64,000 nucleotides of DNA from Saccharum officinarum. Its lineage: Eukaryota > Streptophyta > Magnoliopsida > Poales > Poaceae. The notes below the pieces were generated by a model, which was not told where the DNA came from, did not search any database, and saw nothing but the letters and a program-made list of their open reading frames with translations. Of the stretch, positions 35,101 through 47,126 are shown one piece after another. The position numbers and the translations under genes are program-made. The stretch's first letter is position 1; each line of letters starts with the position of its first letter. The DNA lies in the NCBI GenBank assembly GCA_020631735.1, contig CM036188.1, positions 17,898,214 through 17,962,213 of the forward strand, given 5' to 3'.

Positions 35101-36702
35101 GTACCACATCGCAATCTACAAAATCAGAATATGGACCGAGAGAGAAATGCACACGAGCAGTTTGAGTTACCTTGGCCTTACCTGAATCGTTGAGCCACTG
35201 AATGTGATATGGATTCTTATGAGGACGCGTTGTCAACCCAAGATTTTTGACCAAATCAGCACTTACTAAATTGTTGCAGCTTCCGCCATCAATAATTACT
35301 CGTGCACGCCGATCTTTAATGACAAACAAAATCTAGAACAGGTTATGACGCTGCTGCTTGGCTTCCTCCATTTGTGTACTAAGAACACGCTGCACAATGC
35401 ATATCTTCTAGTTTCTCGCCTCATCGGAGCCCAAAGAAAGTCCATGTTGCTCCTCATTTGAAACTGGTTCCTCTTCAGTGTCGTCCTCTATATCAGAAGC
35501 ACTGACATAGCCTCCATCTTCTGTAACAATGTATGCGTGCTTGCTAGGACACTCCCTTGCCACATGGCCAAGTCCTTGGCAACGATGGCACTGAATGGTT
35601 GAAGAGCGTCTAGTGGAAGCCACATATGAGGAACTCTTAGCCGGAACCTGTAAACGAGTCTTACCGACGTTTGAAGGAGTAGTTGTTGGCGGTGTTGATT
35701 GTATGCTCGCTGGTGAAGGAGATCGTGTGCTTGCAGATGGCGCTGAAGGTAGTTCACCTGATGACTTGGCAGGCGGCGGCATGATGGCCTTGGGCGCTAG
35801 GAGCTGCCGTAGTTGCTTCTGCTCCTTGGTGGCTGTTGCTGCCGTCCCTGCAATTCTTTCTCTGCAAGCATAGCAATCTGGAACAACTGGTTGGTGGTGT
35901 TAAAATCTTTATAATCAACAATATCCTGGATCTCACGATGCAAACCACCATAAAAACGGCACAATTTATCCTCAGGGTCCTCCACTACCCCACATCGCAT
36001 CATGCCCTTCTGAAGCTCTGCAAAATAGTCTTGTACCGACATATCTCCCTGCTCTAAACGTTGTAATTTCTTGCACAAATCTCATTTATATGATATAGGT
36101 ACAAATCTATCACGCATGCTAAGTTTCAGGTTCTCCCATGTATCAGGTTTTTGCGATAAAGAAGCCCACCAAATTAGAGCAAAATCTTTAAATTCGCTAG
36201 TGGCTTGTCTAACTTTATGGCATTCAGGTACAAGATGGACAACAAACTTTTGTTCGACTAACATCTCCCAATCTAGGTATTCCTCAGCATCATATTTCCC
36301 AGGAAAAGAAGGAATGGTAAATTTAAGTTTAGCAAAAGGATCATTGTTAGTTCTGTTACATCTCATACCTGTTCTATTCTTTTGGAGTCGTTTCCGACAC
36401 AGACAGTTGGCGTTGGTCGCGATGTTGTCAGGCAATCCATCAGAACCATATACTACATCTTCCTCCAATTCAGGAAAATCATCATCATTGTCAACATCCT
36501 TGTTTCTGTTATCTTCATCCTCAGGAGAAGGATTGATCTCTAGATTTTGAATTCTCCCTGTTAAGTTGGCAACTCGCATGTCCATACTCTCAAAGTCATG
36601 ATGAAGACCTATAATTTCCTCTTTTAGTGTGCCCATCTCTTGCTTTAGGAGATCCGAAAGGTCCTGCAATTGACTAGACAAAACAGGAACGTCGTCTGGC
36701 AT
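31808..36702 (-). pseudogene. Gypsy gag-pol polyprotein, contig 3 version, broken
   Basis: The same domain series as 15858-20754: gag from 36702, zinc knuckle near 35590-35550, protease 35329-35069, RT and RNase H 35011-33597, integrase 33518-32346, tail to 32022 and, shifted, to 31808. Stops and homopolymer frameshifts are at the same sites as in contig 2. An extra one-base loss at about 32037 changes the end of the tail. Confidence 0.87.
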
Positions 36703-37791
36703 GGTTAGTTATCAATAAAAGATCCTAGTAACTGCTTGGGATCAGTTGGTGGAATCACACCCTCACACATACCAACACGAGCAGAGGATGGCAACCGGTG
36801 GCTTGGTTGTGATACCTGTGAGGAAGTGGCACCGCGATTGTAAGGTCCTTTTTTGTACTGATCTGAAGAATATGTGGATCTTGGAAGGCACACAAACAGA
36901 AAAAATATGTATATGTGGCACATAAGTCAGTAACAGATAGTAATGCTGAATTATAGTCCCAATTACTTGTTCTCGTTGTTGGTCTTACGTGTTCCAAGTA
37001 CCAAGTATGTGTGACAACAAGTGTAGAGAAACAAGTATGATGGATAGCATAAGCAACAGGAACAAAGCTCAAGACAGCACACGCTAACACTTACGCCTTC
37101 TCTATGTGCTCCTCTAGATAATGTTCCAATTTTGCCTCTCTTTTTTCTCTATTTTTGGGCTGTCGATGTTTTTTGGGAATCTTTGACTTTTTCTTTTTAT
37201 TTTTTGATATTTTTTCTTCACTTAGGAGCACACAAGAAGTAACCACAGAAAATTTAAGCTTAAACAAGTGAAAGACGTGGCCTGTGGAAAATTCAGAAGA
37301 TGGGTCCAAAATTGAGAAAAAGCTTGTGACCAGGAAAAGAGGATCTTGTGACCAGTTTTTGGCCAAAATATGCAAAGGCTATTTTTGGAGAGCGTCCAGA
37401 TCCGAAATTTTTTTTGATCGATTTTGATATATGGAACGTTGAAATTCGAGTTCGTATGCAAAAACTGGACCAATTTCAAGTTTCGACTCCGAATTTGAGG
37501 ACAAAACAGGAACAATACACACAAAAGTGGTCACAGCGGCTTGGATTTGATGGAAACGATGGGGAAAAACACACGAACAGGACTCTAACACAAACTAACC
37601 AGCAATAAGACCTCGATCAGGACACAAACTCAACACGACGGACTCTGAAACTGAAATATGCAAAGGCTATGGCGCGGAAAGGTTTTAGGACAGGAAAACA
37701 ATTATGGCTGTGGACTATGGGACAAATACGAAACACTCAAACTTGAGAATAAATGCGAACCTGACGGTATACCTTAGCTCTGAATACCACT

Positions 37792-38723
37792 TGATGGGAT
37801 CGTGATTCCCGATCTTCCGTCAGGTAGAAGGTAACTATCGTTTTAGGCAGAGAGTGACACACCAATCCGGCTTCAGATCGAAAGACCAAACCCTGCAATC
37901 TTATCACCACAACTCCTCTGGTTATCAACCGTGTCTTCAACCGGTTGACCTCGCCACGAAGGCTAATCCCTGCCTGCGAAACGAAGAACACAAGCAAGAA
38001 CTCGAAAGAACGCAGCTCAAGATTTGGGACAAACTGTAGATGAATGATTAAGTTCTCAAAGTGGGGTCTCACAAACCGATGAATCGGCGACTGTCAATGA
38101 ACAGATTTGATCTAAGCAAAAACCCAAAACCTAATGACGGCGGTGACACATGAATATAAAGGTCTTAGGGTCACCGCCTACCCTGGACGCGCCCCCCTAA
38201 TGGGCTCAAAGACGATACACGGTCCATTGGACCAAATAAGGTGACGTAGCACCTAGATAGAATCTAGATGCTGACTTTTTTCGACAATTCCCACATATTC
38301 CGAAGAGCTTTTGACGTGAGACCATTTGTATTGTCTTCCTTATCAAATTAGCTTTCCAACCATATGTGGATCATCGAAAACGGAGTCCGGACGCGTCCTG
38401 GGTGACCAGTTCAAGGCAGACTGGTCCTGGAAACCGAAGCAGACTCGAAATCATGTTGGGCTGGGCCTCCGACTTCTATTGGACGTCCTGTCTGGTCATC
38501 ATCGCCTCCACCACTTCCTCTAAGTTCCTCATGACCCTCTCCAATATTCCTAATTAATATAACATCGTTAGGTAGCAATCTATTCTCAAAAGTATAAAAA
38601 TGATCACTTAAGAAGGAGCTCACCTCTAAATTAAGTTATCGTCTTCGGGCTCAAGTCATTGGACCTCCTTGCATAATGGATGGAGGAACAGCGGGTGCAT
38701 CTGAAGGAGTGATGTCCTCATCA
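37792..38723 (-). repeat. Gypsy 5' LTR (contig 3 version)
   Basis: 932 bp, identical in length to 13836-14767; the primer-binding site lies immediately left of 37792. Confidence 0.88.
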
Positions 38724-41029
38724 TAAGGTTCGCTGGCCAGGAGCACAAGATACACAATCAAATCTTTCGCATCTTCAGGAACAGGACCATGCAGTCAACA
38801 GTAGCATGCGCGTTCCGATCAAATACAGAGTATTCTCTAGCACACAACAATATGATTACCTTGCCGTAGCACAATGGCACAGTAGTACACGAGCAGGAAA
38901 CTTATATAAAAAGGTTCTCTGAATCATTATTTGATAATTGCAAAGGTTCTGTGAGTCACATAAAAAAATGTTTACTGATTCTTCAAATTAAATGACATGA
39001 ACTAAATCTAATTTGCCAAACGCCGAGCGATGATCTTCAGCTGCATCGTTTCGTAGTACTGCTGCTGCAGCGGGGTGAGAGAGGTCATGTCCATTTGAAT
39101 TATTTCTTTTTCCTCTTTGATCAAGTCCGATTCAGTTCTTTTTGCTTCTATTGCAAGTCGCTTCTTCTCTAGCTCAAGTGAAGCCAGGAACCTCTCGTCT
39201 TTCTTCTTCTCTTTCTCCATGTCAAAAGCCTCCTTCTTAGCTCACATCTTGTCCAAAGCCTCCATGCAAGCTTCGCCACCTCCTCGCTTGAGAGCTTCTT
39301 TTGCCTTCTTCTGACCCTATGGCCTTTTTCTTGCTTCGGAATCTGGTTCTACAATCTCTGTGACATCTTTAGTGTTGTTGACATCTACATTCCTGGGCGT
39401 GGAGTCTATGTTAACCTTCTGTTTTTTCTTGGTGCCTTGTTTCTGCTGCTCAGCCAGTTCCTTCCTCTTGGCCTTCCACTTGTCTTCTCCCTTCAACTTG
39501 TTCCAACAAGGTATAAGAGTAAATGACTTCTTATTGTCGTCTAATCCCTTGTACATTTCGCAAGCATCAGAAATCTGCACATGTTATTAATTCTCAATGT
39601 TTATATCTTCACAAATAAACCAAATAGTACAAAAACGAACACAAGAACCAACAAGGAAAACAAACCATGTCTTGGATAGTTGCTCCACTTTGATTCCTAT
39701 GCTCAATAGCGTCGTAGCATGCACAAAACTTGTTCACTTGCGTCTGAATAGTCAGCCACCTATGCATAATGGAACTCTCTATCCTGAAAGCTGCAGTTGT
39801 CTTGTTCTTCTCAAAGAAAGCATGAATTTTACTTCAAAACAAGGAACGAGTTTGATTAGCCCCGTGAATGGGATCTTTGCTGACATTCAACCAAGCTGAG
39901 CATACCACCAGATCCTCCTTCGGATCAAAATTTTTGGTCCTCTTAGACGAACCCTTTGTACTGGTAGGGCGTCCAGCACCTTGCCGTGGCTGCACTTGCA
40001 CATCAACTTGTTCAGCTTGAGAAGGCATGTCATGAATCATGGGAAAGGTGAAGTCTTCCAAACCAGCAACATCAACATCATCTCCCGTGACCATATTTGA
40101 CCAATATCCACCTCCTTCCATTCGGACGAGTCTACAAATAAAGAAGAATAAATGAAATATATAAGATGCTGCCGCTGAACAAATGACATAAACGGACGAT
40201 ACATTCAGAAAACCACCCATCCCGAACAATGATTTATTACAACAAATTCATCATCTCAGTTAATTCCTCCATGTCTGCCACTTTGAGATCATCATAACAA
40301 GTTGTAGTAACAAGAAAATAAAATTGAAAACTGCACGGAAAACATGAACAATCAAATACAGTATGAAACCAGGCTTCACACTGTGCCGACAAGGAACATT
40401 GGCCAAGCACCATCTACTGACTTAAAAACTACACTGTGCCGACAAGGAACAATGGTCAGGCCATCTCCATCCATCTGCCAATTGCAGGGACACTTGACCA
40501 GGAAACAAAGCGACGAGATGCATCTGACGGCCACACAATAACCGGCAGCCGGCCATGGTGAAGACAAAGCAGAACGGCGGCCGGCAGATGGACACGGCCA
40601 GGTGCATGAGAGGACGACAACTGGCGGCACTGCTGTTTCCGTGGCATCCAACCAGCGGCTACGGAAATCCTAGGAACCAGAAACCATAGTCGACATGGAG
40701 AGGATGGGAGAATCGATAGCATACCTGAACCAGGCGGGCAGCGGCGTCGAAGAACCTCTCCGTGGACACAATCTGGGCTATGGCGTGATGGAAGAGATCG
40801 CAGGAACCAGTCGCGGGAACAACGATGTCACACGGGAAGAGGAAGTCGCGGAGGGAAACGGCGGATGAGCGGGTATAGATCGCGCGTATATTTGCGCAGA
40901 GTAGGACGGGATTTGCGAGTTTCCTAAAGATGCCAAACCAAGATGCCAAACTGTTAGACAAGATATTTTCTCCTTTTTTTCAAAAAACCAAGGATGAGGA
41001 AGGGTTTTGCAAAACTATTGGAGATGCTC
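38724..41029. mobile_element. PIF/Harbinger element, ORF1 side (contig 3 version)
   Basis: Continues the Harbinger element beyond the gypsy insertion and ends at the terminal repeat CTATTGGAGATGCTC (41015-41029), followed by TTA. It contains ORF1 on the minus strand and its leader, including the double TGTTCCTTGTCGGCACAGTGT repeat near 40380-40452. Confidence 0.7.
39008..40121 (-). pseudogene. PIF/Harbinger ORF1 (contig 3 version)
   Basis: Exons 40121-39666 and 39574-39008. Same frame, splice sites and in-frame stops as 12438-13551, so the lesions are properties of the locus and not of one contig. Confidence 0.75.
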
Positions 41030-41197
41030 TTATCGACTCAACATTATTAACCAAAAAAATCCTAAAATTTTGATTTTACAACCTTTCCAAACCCCATAAG
41101 CTGAGAACCTGATAGGGAAGGAAAGAACGTCTCGGGGGAGAGGAATGGCCGGCAGAAAGGGCGACGAGTGTGAGGAGCGGTGGTAGGGTTTAAGAAT

Positions 41198-42268
41198 CGG
41201 AAGGGCTAGCGTCCGGATGTCCGGTCGCAGGAGGTGTCTGAACGTTGCTCCCTGTTCAAACGCATCGCGCCCTCGTAACAGGACCGTAACAAATAGGAGC
41301 ACGCCCGCCTCACCCCGCCTGCGGATGCGCGTCACGGAGGCGTCGCTGGCCTCAGGCGCCCGCACGTTACCCACAGCAGCGTCCTAGCAGCACTAGCAGG
41401 CAGCTGCAGCTGGTCGTTGTCCGAGGCTCCGAACCACTAGTGCCATTACAACATGTGCTTCTCTATATCTACTTTCGAAACATCTAGTTGAAAACACTTA
41501 CAACATACGACTGAAAATAGATGAAATACTTGAAACATCCGCTTGAAACATGCATGTATAGCTATAGCAACAAATGCAACATCCAGATCAACTTTTGCAA
41601 CATCCAGATCAAGCACTTGCAACATATGTATATGGAACACTTGAAACATGCGCTTGAAACATGCATGTTATGCAACATTCAGATATACTTCTGCAACATC
41701 TAGATGAAACACTTGAAACATACGTCTAAAAACAACAGAAACACTTGAAACAGCTTTGCGACATGCGTATATTGTTATTGGAACATACGCAACATCCCAT
41801 GATCTATTTTTGCAACATCCAGATAAACCACTTGAAACATAAGTCTAAAACGCCTGAAACACTTAAAACACAACGTCGCCGGCCTACCTAATGGGGAACG
41901 GTAGTAGCCAGCAAGCTCGCGGTCCCTCTTCCCCCAGCCTCCACCGCCCCCAAAGCCCACCCTCCTCCTCCCCCTCCTCGCACTCATACGAGGGCGAGTA
42001 CCGCACAACCACCACGAGTGTCGCCGACGGTGCTCGCGCCCACAGCCTGGCCGGGAACCACACCGACGAGGAGGCGCCGCCAAGTCGGAAAGACACGCGG
42101 GACACCATCGGCGCGAGGCCCAAGCCTGCAGCGACACCAACCATGGCCGATGGTGGTCGGGCGTGGGCACAATGGCAGGCCTTATCTACTTCGATTGAGT
42201 GAGAGAGCAGATGTTGTTGGACCGGTAGTGCGCAGGCTCAGGAAGCACGACCACTGAACGGACGAACA
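41198..42268. repeat. MULE-like element A (contig 3 version)
   Basis: Reverse complement of 10290-11360, with the degenerate array of TGAAACACTTGAAACAT / GCAACATCCAGAT motifs at about 41460-41870. It lies between the Harbinger terminus and the copia element. Confidence 0.5.
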
Positions 42269-42390
42269 CCCTGAGGAGTGAGGAATTTTATGTTAGTATT
42301 TTCGGAATAGGTTAGTCGGGCCGGTCTATGTGTGCCAAGAGAGTGGCTCAGGAACGGCCATCCAATCAGGCTGGGCCGGCATGCGCCCAC

Positions 42391-42673
42391 TGTGGAACAA
42401 GAATGATCAACAGGACACAGGACACTTGTATTGATCGTATGGCGTATACATATATAGGTTACAACAGAGGCCATTGGCCGTTCATGCCTGTACACGCGAG
42501 TGAGCTAGCGTGCTAAGCGGGAGCGGGAGCTATGGCGAGCGAGTCGTGTGCGCTGCGAGTGCGCTGCTAGTAGCACGGAGTCGCAGGTGATCGCGCTCCA
42601 GGTGCGTGGACGTTAGAGATCCGAGAGACCCGGTCTCGCTCTAACCACCGCTGGAGAGCTGTTTCCGCTGACA
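42391..42673 (-). repeat. Copia 3' LTR
   Basis: 283 bp; contains GGACACAGGACACTTG where the 5' LTR has a single GGACACTTG. Confidence 0.92.
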
Positions 42674-44368
42674 CCCCCCCCCCCCGAAGTCTCGACGTCG
42701 CCGGCGGTGATGGACAGGCTGTCCCTGAAGTCGAAGAATAGCGCCGAAGGCAAGCCCTTTGTGAACACGGTCGCGGACGGAACCTTGCAGAGGAGCTCGC
42801 CGAGGATATGTCGCAGCCAGGAGCACTCGGAAGACGGCATTGGCGATGGCGCGGTACTCCGCTTCTGCGCTCGATCGGGACACCGTGGTTTGCCTCTTGG
42901 ATGACCACGAGATGAGCGAGTTGCCGAAGAAGATGCAGAAGCCAGACGTAGAACGTCGTGTGTCGGGGCAGCCGGCCCAGTCGGCGTCGGAGTAGGCAGT
43001 GATCGTCGGCGTGGACGCTGTGCGCAGCTGAATCCCAAGGCTTGTCGTTCCCTTGACATACCGAAGGATCCGTTTCAGCATTGTCTGGTGAACGTCCCGC
43101 GGTGCGTGCATATGAAGACAGACTTGTTGCACGGCGTATGCAATATCTGGATGTGTGATTGTCAGATATTGCAGCGCGCCGGCAACACTCCGGTAGGCTG
43201 TGACGTCGCCGATTGGCTTGCCATCAGCGGCCGATGTCTTGCTCTTGGTGTCTGCGGGCGTGGCCACTGGTTTACAGTTGGCCATACCAGCACGGTCCAG
43301 CAGCTCTTCGGCATAAGAGGACTGCGAGAGGAAGAAGTCGTCTTTGTTGCATCGAACACTGATGCCGAGGAAGTGTCGAAGTGGCCCCATATCCTTCACG
43401 GCAAAGGCGTCGTGGAGCCGGGCGATGACGTGCCGGAGTAGCTGAACCGAGGACACCGAGAGAATCATGTCGTCGACATACAGTAGAAGATAGGCCGTCG
43501 CGCCATTGCGGTGGTAGACAAAGAGGGACAAGTCCGCCTTGGACTGGATGAAGCCCAGGCCGGTGACATGGCTGACGAAGCGCTCGAACCACGCCCGTGG
43601 AGCTCGATGGAGGCCGTAGAGTGATCGTGACAAGAGGCAGACGTCGTCTGGCCGATGGGGATCAACGAACCCAGTGGGTTGTTGACTGTAGACTTGTTCC
43701 CGCAAGTTGCCGTGAAGAAAGGCGTTGGAGACATCGAGCTGGTGAGCTGGCCAGTTGTTCGTCGCCACGAGCGTGAGGACCGTGCAGATCGTGGCCGGTT
43801 TCACAACTGGCGAGAACGTCTCGCCGAAGTCGAGCCCAGGCCGCTGGTTGAACCCCCAAATGACCCATCGAGCTTTATAGCGTTCTAGGGTGCCATCGGG
43901 GTTCATCTTGTGCTTGAAAACCCACTTTCTGGTGATGATGCGAGCACCTGGAGGACGTGGAACGAGAGTCCAAGTCTTGTTCACCTGCAACGCATCGTGT
44001 TTCATTGCGGCATACCAGTAGGGATCCTTGACGGCAGCGCGGACACTCTGAGGAATTGGCGAGATCGTGGTCGAGGTCATCATGGAGTACTTCGGGTTTG
44101 GTTTGCGGATGCCTGCACGCGCACGAGTAATCATCGGGTGACAAGGAGCCGTGACATCGGGCGATGTCGCGGGCGAGGAAGCCGTGGACGACGTCGAGGG
44201 TGGAGTGCGGCGTGGGGAAGACGCGGTACTAGCGGTGGGCGACGTCGTGGCACTTGACACGATGGGGTTCATGGTCGATGGCGTTGCCGTGTCGAGCACT
44301 GGAGGCTCTGACTGCTGCTGCACGGCGCGTCGAAGCATGTGATGGTGTGCCAGATGAGGTGGCAACAT
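42641..44368 (-). pseudogene. Copia reverse transcriptase and RNase H
   Basis: 575-codon uninterrupted frame. The RT starts around KTWTLVPRPPGARIITRKWVF (first part KTWTLVPRPPGAR, residue ~130), with YKARWVIWGFNQRPGLDF, TFSPVVKPATI, the QLDVSNAFLHGNL loop and the catalytic LLLYVDDMIL near 43470. RNase H has [19 protein letters not shown] (about 43000) and [15 protein letters not shown] (about 42860). This part of the element looks functional by frame. It is cut off from the integrase by one TAG at 44409-44411; the last codons run through the G12 tract into the LTR. Confidence 0.88.
42674..42685 (-). promoter_or_regulatory. Copia polypurine-like tract
   Basis: G12 on the minus strand immediately before the 3' LTR, in the place of the plus-strand primer. 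A pure G run is unusual for this site. Confidence 0.55.
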
Positions 44369-44407
44369 TGGCGGTGTTTGTTGAGGCGGCTCGGTGATCG
44401 CGTCGCC

Positions 44408-45459
44408 CTATAGATCACCATCCACCTGTATTGGTGCAGCAGCGGCCTTGTCGCGGAAGGGGAAGACCGCCTCGTCGAAGATGACGTGCCGTGAGGTGAT
44501 CACCCGTCCCGTTGTGAGCTCGTAGCATCGATACCCGCGGTGATCTGCCGGGTACCCGATAAAGGCGCAGGGCGTTGAGCACGCGGCGAGTTTATGGTTC
44601 GACGTGGCGATCATGTTGGGGAAGCAGCGGCAGCCGAAGACGCGGAGCTCGTCGTAGGATGGTGACGTGCCGAAGAGGAGTGCGTACGGTGTCGTGGTTC
44701 CCGTGGCTCGACAGGGACGGCGGTTGACCAAGTACGTCGCCGTGGCGAGCGCCTCGGCCCAGAATTCCAGCAGAGCTGCACTGTGGATTAGCATTGTACG
44801 CAAACAATCGTTAACCATGCGAAGTATGCGCACGAGAGTCGGAACTGAATGCCGAGGGAAGAGAGAAGGAGACACATGGCGGTGGAGTCGTACTCCCTGC
44901 CATTATCTGTTTGGAAAGCGAGAATCGGCAAGCGGAATTGTGTATGGACATAAGAAATAAACGCACGAATCGTGGGAAGCACATCAGATTTATTTCGAAG
45001 CGGGATTGTCCAAAGATAGTGTGTATAATCATCAAGAAAAACAATGTAATACTTGTATCCTGAATGACTGAACACAGGTGATGTCCACGCATCGGAATGA
45101 ACTAATTAGAAAGGGAAATATGTCTGTGATGCAGAATCAGTAAATGGCAGGCGAGCATGTTTGCCCAGCCGGCATGAAGAACATGAATGTGCATTGGATT
45201 TATTACAGCGAAAGGAAAAACTTTGTAGAATTTGAGAGGTAATCGTATGGCCTGGATGTCCCAATCGCTGGTGCCAGAGGGATGTCGCCGATGAAGCATG
45301 AAGAGTGTGATGGCGTGAAAGTCGAAGAGGGTAGAGATCACCGCTGCTATCACATGGGAGCATCTCCGCCCTGGTAGGAAGATCCTTTATGGAAAAGCCA
45401 GAAGGGTCAAACTCGATAGAGATATTGTTATCACGTGTTAAACAATGAACAGAAATCAA
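44408..45459 (-). pseudogene. Copia integrase with deleted catalytic segment
   Basis: The GAG-pre-integrase zinc finger is visible (LWHQRLGHPGH ... CSSCRLGKHARLPF, 45310-45130). After one stop the core follows: YIVFLDDYTHYLWTIPL (about 45050) and FQTDNGREYDS (about 44905, second Asp). Then LSCAYF runs directly into ILRMVNDCLRTML in another frame near 44825. Copia integrases have 10-15 residues here including the NG-x-x-E catalytic Glu. That segment is missing, so the enzyme would be inactive. The C-terminal part (LLEFWAEALATATYLVNRRP, KLAACSTPCAFIGYP) continues to 44408. Confidence 0.85.
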
Positions 45460-45467
45460 GTTCTTAA

Positions 45468-46142
45468 TTAAGGAGGGAGAAACAAGAACATCATTGAGAT
45501 GAAGAGGAGTGGTGGCAGTAGGGATGAATGTCTGTGCTTGATGTTAACCGGCAATTGAGCACCATTCCCTACTGTGATGATGGAGGAGGATAGTCGGATG
45601 GTGGAGGGAAGAAAGTTACCAGGAGAAGAGGACATGTGCGACGTCGCTCCGGTGTCGAAGTACCAGTCGGAGGCACTGGGCGGGGGGTGAGGAACGCCGG
45701 TTGATTGGAGTGCCGTGTAGAGGGCACTGGTGTCGAAGGCGTTGTTGGAGTGGTGGACGTTGGCCGCCATCGCCTGCTGCGGCTGGAACGGGGGACGGGG
45801 CCAGAACGCCGGCGCCGGGGGCACAGAAGGGCATGGGCCAAGCCTGCACCATGCCTTGCCATGGGTTGTAGCCCGCAGCCCACTGTGCGTTCTGGTTGTT
45901 GGGGGCGTTAGCGTTGGCGTTGGACCGTGAGGGACTGCCGCCGTTGCCCCATCCGCGGCGCCGATCGGATTGGTTGTTGGAGCGGTTGTTGCCGCCGCTG
46001 TTGCCGTGGCCGGCGTGGTTGTTGTTGGAGCGCGGGGCAGTAGGAGCGGAGGAGCCGTCCTTGGCGTCGGAGGTAGCCGAGTTTGAGGACCCGCCGGAGT
46101 GGTCACCATGGGAAGCAGTGAGGACCTGTCCAGCCTCGGCAT
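45468..46142 (-). pseudogene. Copia protease region
   Basis: Low-complexity Pro/Thr/Ala frame that becomes meaningful near 45700 with SASDWYFDTGATSHMSS (active-site DTG, about 45650) and later FSWLLSSLHH-like sequence. It is in a different frame from gag, so a shift lies near 45815-45850. Confidence 0.75.
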
Positions 46143-46794
46143 TGGAGTCGTGCTGGAAGCTGAGCTCCTCGAGGATGAGGAAGGAGTGAGTGCTCTGGAA
46201 GGTGTGCGGCGGGAACTTGGAGGTGATCACCGGCTTGACGTAGCGGTACCGGGGGTTGAGGCCGCGAAGGAGGTTGAGCACCTGGCTCGGCTCGGAGACG
46301 GGGTGGCCGATGTCGCGCAGCTGATCGGCGATGCGCTTCAACTTGGTGTAGTAGTCGTTCATCGACATGTCACCCTGCTGCAGTGAGCGCAGCTCAGTTT
46401 CGAGGAAGACAACACGCTGCAGCTCGTTGTCTTGGAAGAGCCCCTCGACGGCGTACCAGAGGGAGAACGCATCGTGGTTGTCACGGCGCACGACGTCGAA
46501 GACGCCTTTGGAGACGGTCGTGAGGATCTAGTTGACGACGTAGGAGTCGATCCGGCGCCATTCGCGATCGCGGTCGTCGGTCGGAGTGGAGGAGTGGATG
46601 TGGTCCTCCAGCCCGAACTTGCCGAGGGTGGACTCGAAGAAGTGACACCACTGGCCAAAGTTGCCCTCATCCATGTCCAGGATGACGGGAACATGGTGAC
46701 GGATGGAGATTCCCTGAATCTGAGAGGAGGTGGCTGGGGCGACGGAGAAGCCGTCGTCGGAGGAGGAATCAGAGTGGTGAGAAGAGGGAGCCAT
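45616..46794 (-). pseudogene. Copia gag (UBN2 type)
   Basis: The ATG at 46794 opens with a Ser/Asp-rich start, then GNFGQWCHFFESTLGKFGLEDHI. The frame continues past one TAG at 46528-46530 into LQRVVFLETELRSLQQGDMS and MNDYYTKLKRIADQL, the UBN2/retrotransposon gag signature. A Gly/Asn-rich tail follows. No CCHC zinc knuckle was seen. Confidence 0.82.
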
Positions 46795-46840
46795 TGGAGT
46801 GGAAGGTGTGGTGGTGGAGAAAATTTAGGATCGTAGAGCG

Positions 46841-46850
46841 GCTGATACCA
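46841..46850 (-). promoter_or_regulatory. Copia primer-binding site
   Basis: On the minus strand TGGTATCAGC directly follows the 5' LTR, matching the first nine bases of the initiator tRNA-Met site TGGTATCAGAGC. Confidence 0.75.
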
Positions 46851-47126
46851 TGTGGAACAAGAATGATCAACTGGACACTTGTATTGATCGTATGGCGTAT
46901 ACATATATAAGTTACAACAGAGGCCATTGGCCGTTCATGCCTGTACACGCGAGTGAGCTAGCGTGCTAAGCGGGAGCGTGAGCTGTGGCGAGTGAGTCGT
47001 GTGCGCTGCGAGTGCGCTGCTAGTGGCACGGAGTCGCGGGTGATCGCGCTCCAGGTGCGTGGACGTTGGAGATCCGAGAGACCCGGTCTCGCTTTAACCA
47101 CCGCTGGAGAGCTGTTTCCGCTGACA
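46851..47126 (-). repeat. Copia 5' LTR
   Basis: 276 bp, the partner of 42391-42673; a TATA-like TATATATG...stretch lies near 46905. Confidence 0.92.

Larger units (their letters stand above)
31192..38723 (-). mobile_element. Ty3/gypsy LTR retrotransposon, complete (contig 3 version)
   Basis: Same insertion as 13836-21372, inverted. The 5' LTR is 37792-38723, the 3' LTR 31192-32118, the gag ATG at 36702. Flanks are CCAAGG left and TAAGG right, consistent with the imperfect CCTT(A/G) target duplication. Of the three versions it is probably the one in its true context, because contig 3 continues uninterrupted into unique sequence. Confidence 0.92.
30237..43917. repeat. Right arm of 13.7-kb inverted duplication (contig 3 start)
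   Basis: Reverse complement of 8639-22333, beginning at the first base after the gap at 30137-30236. The same features occur in reverse order: Harbinger transposase end, gypsy, Harbinger ORF1, MULE-like repeat, copia. Contig 3 continues through the rest of the copia element without interruption, while contig 2 stops inside it, so contig 3 is the better representation of this locus. Confidence 0.9.
42391..47126 (-). mobile_element. Ty1/copia LTR retrotransposon, complete
   Basis: 4736 bp with LTRs at 46851-47126 (5') and 42391-42673 (3'), starting TGTCAGCGG and ending TTCCACA. Perfect 5-bp target duplication CCCAC at 42386-42390 and 47127-47131. Domain order gag, protease, integrase, reverse transcriptase, RNase H is that of copia. 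The LTRs differ by about eight substitutions and a 7-bp duplication by eye (about 3%), fewer than the gypsy LTRs, so it is probably the younger insertion. It is damaged by stops and frameshifts and by loss of part of the integrase. Confidence 0.95.
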
